This document shows positions 62,577 through 64,000 of a stretch of DNA of 64,000 bases, piece after piece (position 1 is the first letter of the stretch; each line of letters starts with the position of its first letter). Where the stretch lies: the NCBI RefSeq assembly GCF_042433055.1, contig NZ_JBHLWB010000002.1, positions 62,001 to 126,000 on the forward strand, written 5' to 3'. This DNA is from Gallibacterium trehalosifermentans (GTDB taxonomy: Bacteria; Pseudomonadota; Gammaproteobacteria; Enterobacterales; Pasteurellaceae). The translations under genes and the position numbers were made by a program. The notes beneath the pieces are model-generated. The model ran no database searches. It was not told the DNA's origin and saw nothing but the letters and a program-made list of their open reading frames with translations.

Positions 62577-63218
62577 TTAGATACCGTATTGTTGCCGATA
62601 TGCCAACATTTTTGGTAGAAATTGAGCGTACTGTTCAGACTGTTGTAAATAAGTGAGTAGGTGTTCAAATGTAATAATCGAACTGACGTGGCAGTGATAA
62701 TCGCGTTCAACTTCTTGAATCGCAGAAAGTTCACCTTTCCCTTTTTCTTGACGATCTAAAGCAATCATGACGCCAGCAAGTGTAGCATTATTTGCTGCAA
62801 TTAATTGCATTGATTCACGGATCGCCGTGCCAGCGGTAATGACATCATCAATTAATAACACTTTCCCTTGTAATGGACTACCAATTAAGTTACCGCCTTC
62901 ACCATGATCTTTTGCTTCTTTGCGATTAAAACAGACTGGTTTATTCAAATTGAAATGATGATAAAGGGCGGTTGCGGCTGCTGTCGCAATAGGAATGCCT
63001 TTATAGGCTGGACCAAAAATAACATCATATTCTAGTTGTTGAGCTTGAATGGCTTCTGCATAGAATTGCCCCAATTTTGCTAAATCTTCACCAGTATTAA
63101 ATAAACCAGCATTGAAAAAATAAGGACTAATTCGACCTGATTTTAAGGTAAACTCGCCAAATTTTAATACTTGGCGACTTAACGCAAATTCAATAAATTG
63201 TTGTTGGTAAGTTTGCAT
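62577..63218 (-). CDS. pyrE: Orotate phosphoribosyltransferase
   Basis: Adds phosphoribose to orotate in pyrimidine synthesis. 213 residues, same as E. coli. TLKSGRISPYFFNAGLF near the N-terminus, GPAYKGIPIA, FNRKEAKDHGEGG (flexible catalytic loop), and the PRPP motif VLLIDDVITAGTAI. AGGAAAG precedes the ATG. It lies eight bases after rph. That gap is too short for the pyrE attenuator known from E. coli, so regulation must differ. Confidence 0.97.
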   Translation of the reverse strand: MQTYQQQFIEFALSRQVLKFGEFTLKSGRISPYFFNAGLFNTGEDLAKLGQFYAEAIQAQQLEYDVIFGPAYKGIPIATAAATALYHHFNLNKPVCFNRKEAKDHGEGGNLIGSPLQGKVLLIDDVITAGTAIRESMQLIAANNATLAGVMIALDRQEKGKGELSAIQEVERDYHCHVSSIITFEHLLTYLQQSEQYAQFLPKMLAYRQQYGI

Positions 63219-63226
63219 TTTCTTTC

Positions 63227-63949
63227 CTATTGAGTTTGGGCTAAAGCCGCTTTTTGTGCTTGATTAATTTGTGCAATACCTTGTTTTGCTAACGCAAGTA
63301 ATTCTAGCAATTCCTCATGGCTAAATGGCTCACCTTCGGCAGTCCCTTGAATTTCAATCATTTTGCCTTCATCGGTCATCACCACATTCATATCCGTTTC
63401 GGCATTGGAATCCTCAATATATTCAAGATCACAGACTTTTTGATTGCCAACAATACCAACCGAAACTGCTGCAACTAACCCTTTGATTGGATTTTGGCTA
63501 AGCGTACCGTTATCTAACAATGTTTGAATTGCATCATATAAAGCGACAGCAGCACCACTGATTGCCGCTGTGCGTGTACCACCATCTGCTTGAATAACAT
63601 CGCAATCTAACGTGATGGTACGTTCGCCAAGTAAGTTTAAATCAATCATTGCACGTAAAGAACGACCTATTAAACGTTGGATTTCCATGGTACGCCCACT
63701 TTGCTTGCCTTTCGCTGCTTCACGCTGCGTACGAACATTGGTAGCACGTGGCAACATACCATATTCAGCGGTAATCCACCCCTGATTTTGCCCTTTGAGA
63801 AAACGAGGCACAGAATCTTCAATCGTTGCGTTACATAGTACTTTAGTATCACCAAATTCGATTAACACAGATCCTTCGGCGTGTTTAGTATAGTGGCGGG
63901 TAATTTTGATAGGACGCATCGCATCAGTTGCACGATTGTTTGGACGCAT
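63227..63949 (-). CDS. rph: Ribonuclease PH
   Basis: Phosphorolytic 3'-5' exoribonuclease trimming tRNA ends. 240 residues (E. coli 238). N-terminal MRPNNRATDAMRPIKI, GWITAEYGMLPRATNVRTQREA, RTMEIQRLIGRSLRAM, DCDVIQADGGTRTAAISGA (the phosphate/metal site region) and TDEGKMIEIQGTAEGEPF. GGAG precedes the ATG. First gene of rph-pyrE. The reading frame is intact, unlike the frameshifted rph of E. coli K-12. Confidence 0.97.
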   Translation of the reverse strand: MRPNNRATDAMRPIKITRHYTKHAEGSVLIEFGDTKVLCNATIEDSVPRFLKGQNQGWITAEYGMLPRATNVRTQREAAKGKQSGRTMEIQRLIGRSLRAMIDLNLLGERTITLDCDVIQADGGTRTAAISGAAVALYDAIQTLLDNGTLSQNPIKGLVAAVSVGIVGNQKVCDLEYIEDSNAETDMNVVMTDEGKMIEIQGTAEGEPFSHEELLELLALAKQGIAQINQAQKAALAQTQ

Positions 63950-64000
63950 AATAAATCTCCAAGTTAGCCAAAAAGGAAAGTGATTTTAGCATAATTACAA

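Overview
The window is a compact chromosomal segment of a gammaproteobacterium, most probably a member of the Pasteurellaceae. The base composition is AT-rich. The gene content and order fit that family: trkA-trkH, mscL, selA-selB-selC, argCBH diverging from argE, rraB/yrdD/tsaC/aroE, narQ beside napFDAGHBC, ssb diverging from uvrA, ftsYEX beside rsmD, rapA-rluA, and rph-pyrE. No rRNA, insertion sequence, prophage or CRISPR array was seen. The only RNA gene is tRNA-Sec. I cannot name the genus from the sequence.

Layout. 1-2.8 kb: potassium uptake (end of trkA, trkH), the mechanosensitive channel mscL and a UPF0114 membrane protein. 2.8-10.3 kb (minus strand): the main accessory locus, a 2299-residue two-partner-secretion exoprotein. 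Its AT-rich C-terminal region carries a serine-hydrolase-like Ser/Asp/His pattern. A one-base-overlapping small lipoprotein gene follows, then the wreck of a second lipoprotein of the same Cys/Pro pattern. 10.5-14.0 kb: selenocysteine machinery (selB, selA and divergent selC); selB is much richer in G+C than selA. 14.0-17.4 kb: a complete bufferin/Hvf-type copper-peptide cluster (precursor, DUF692 MNIO enzyme, DUF2063 partner, DoxX protein), divergent from an ECF sigma factor and a 58-residue anti-sigma-like protein.

17.4-23.8 kb: arginine biosynthesis (argCBH/argE around two ArgR boxes spaced 21 bp), trmL, the arginine exporter argO, and ppa. 23.8-28.1 kb: an AhpD-like protein diverging from an AraC regulator, aroE, tsaC, yrdD, rraB and a DUF4870 membrane protein. 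28.3-39.1 kb: an anaerobic block of adhE, narQ and the periplasmic nitrate reductase operon, with FNR-like and NarP-like sites before napF. 39.3-42.8 kb: ssb and uvrA around a LexA box. 42.8-48.2 kb: a carbohydrate-type module (MFS transporter, TIM-barrel isomerase, YheO-like regulator, CRP-like site) back to back with a TonB-dependent receptor that has a Fur-like box. 48.3-54.2 kb: corA, ftsYEX (FtsY holds about 25 Glu-Pro repeats from a hexanucleotide tandem array), rsmD and acuI. 54.2-56.2 kb: a frameshifted RND adaptor remnant next to a MarR regulator and an ABC-type six-helix membrane protein without an ATPase. 56.3-64 kb: rluA, rapA, hslO, nhaA, pyrE and rph.

Most of the window is conserved housekeeping. 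The exoprotein/lipoprotein locus and the sigma-controlled copper-peptide cluster deserve the most attention. All assignments are by reading motifs and recalled family features; no database search was run.
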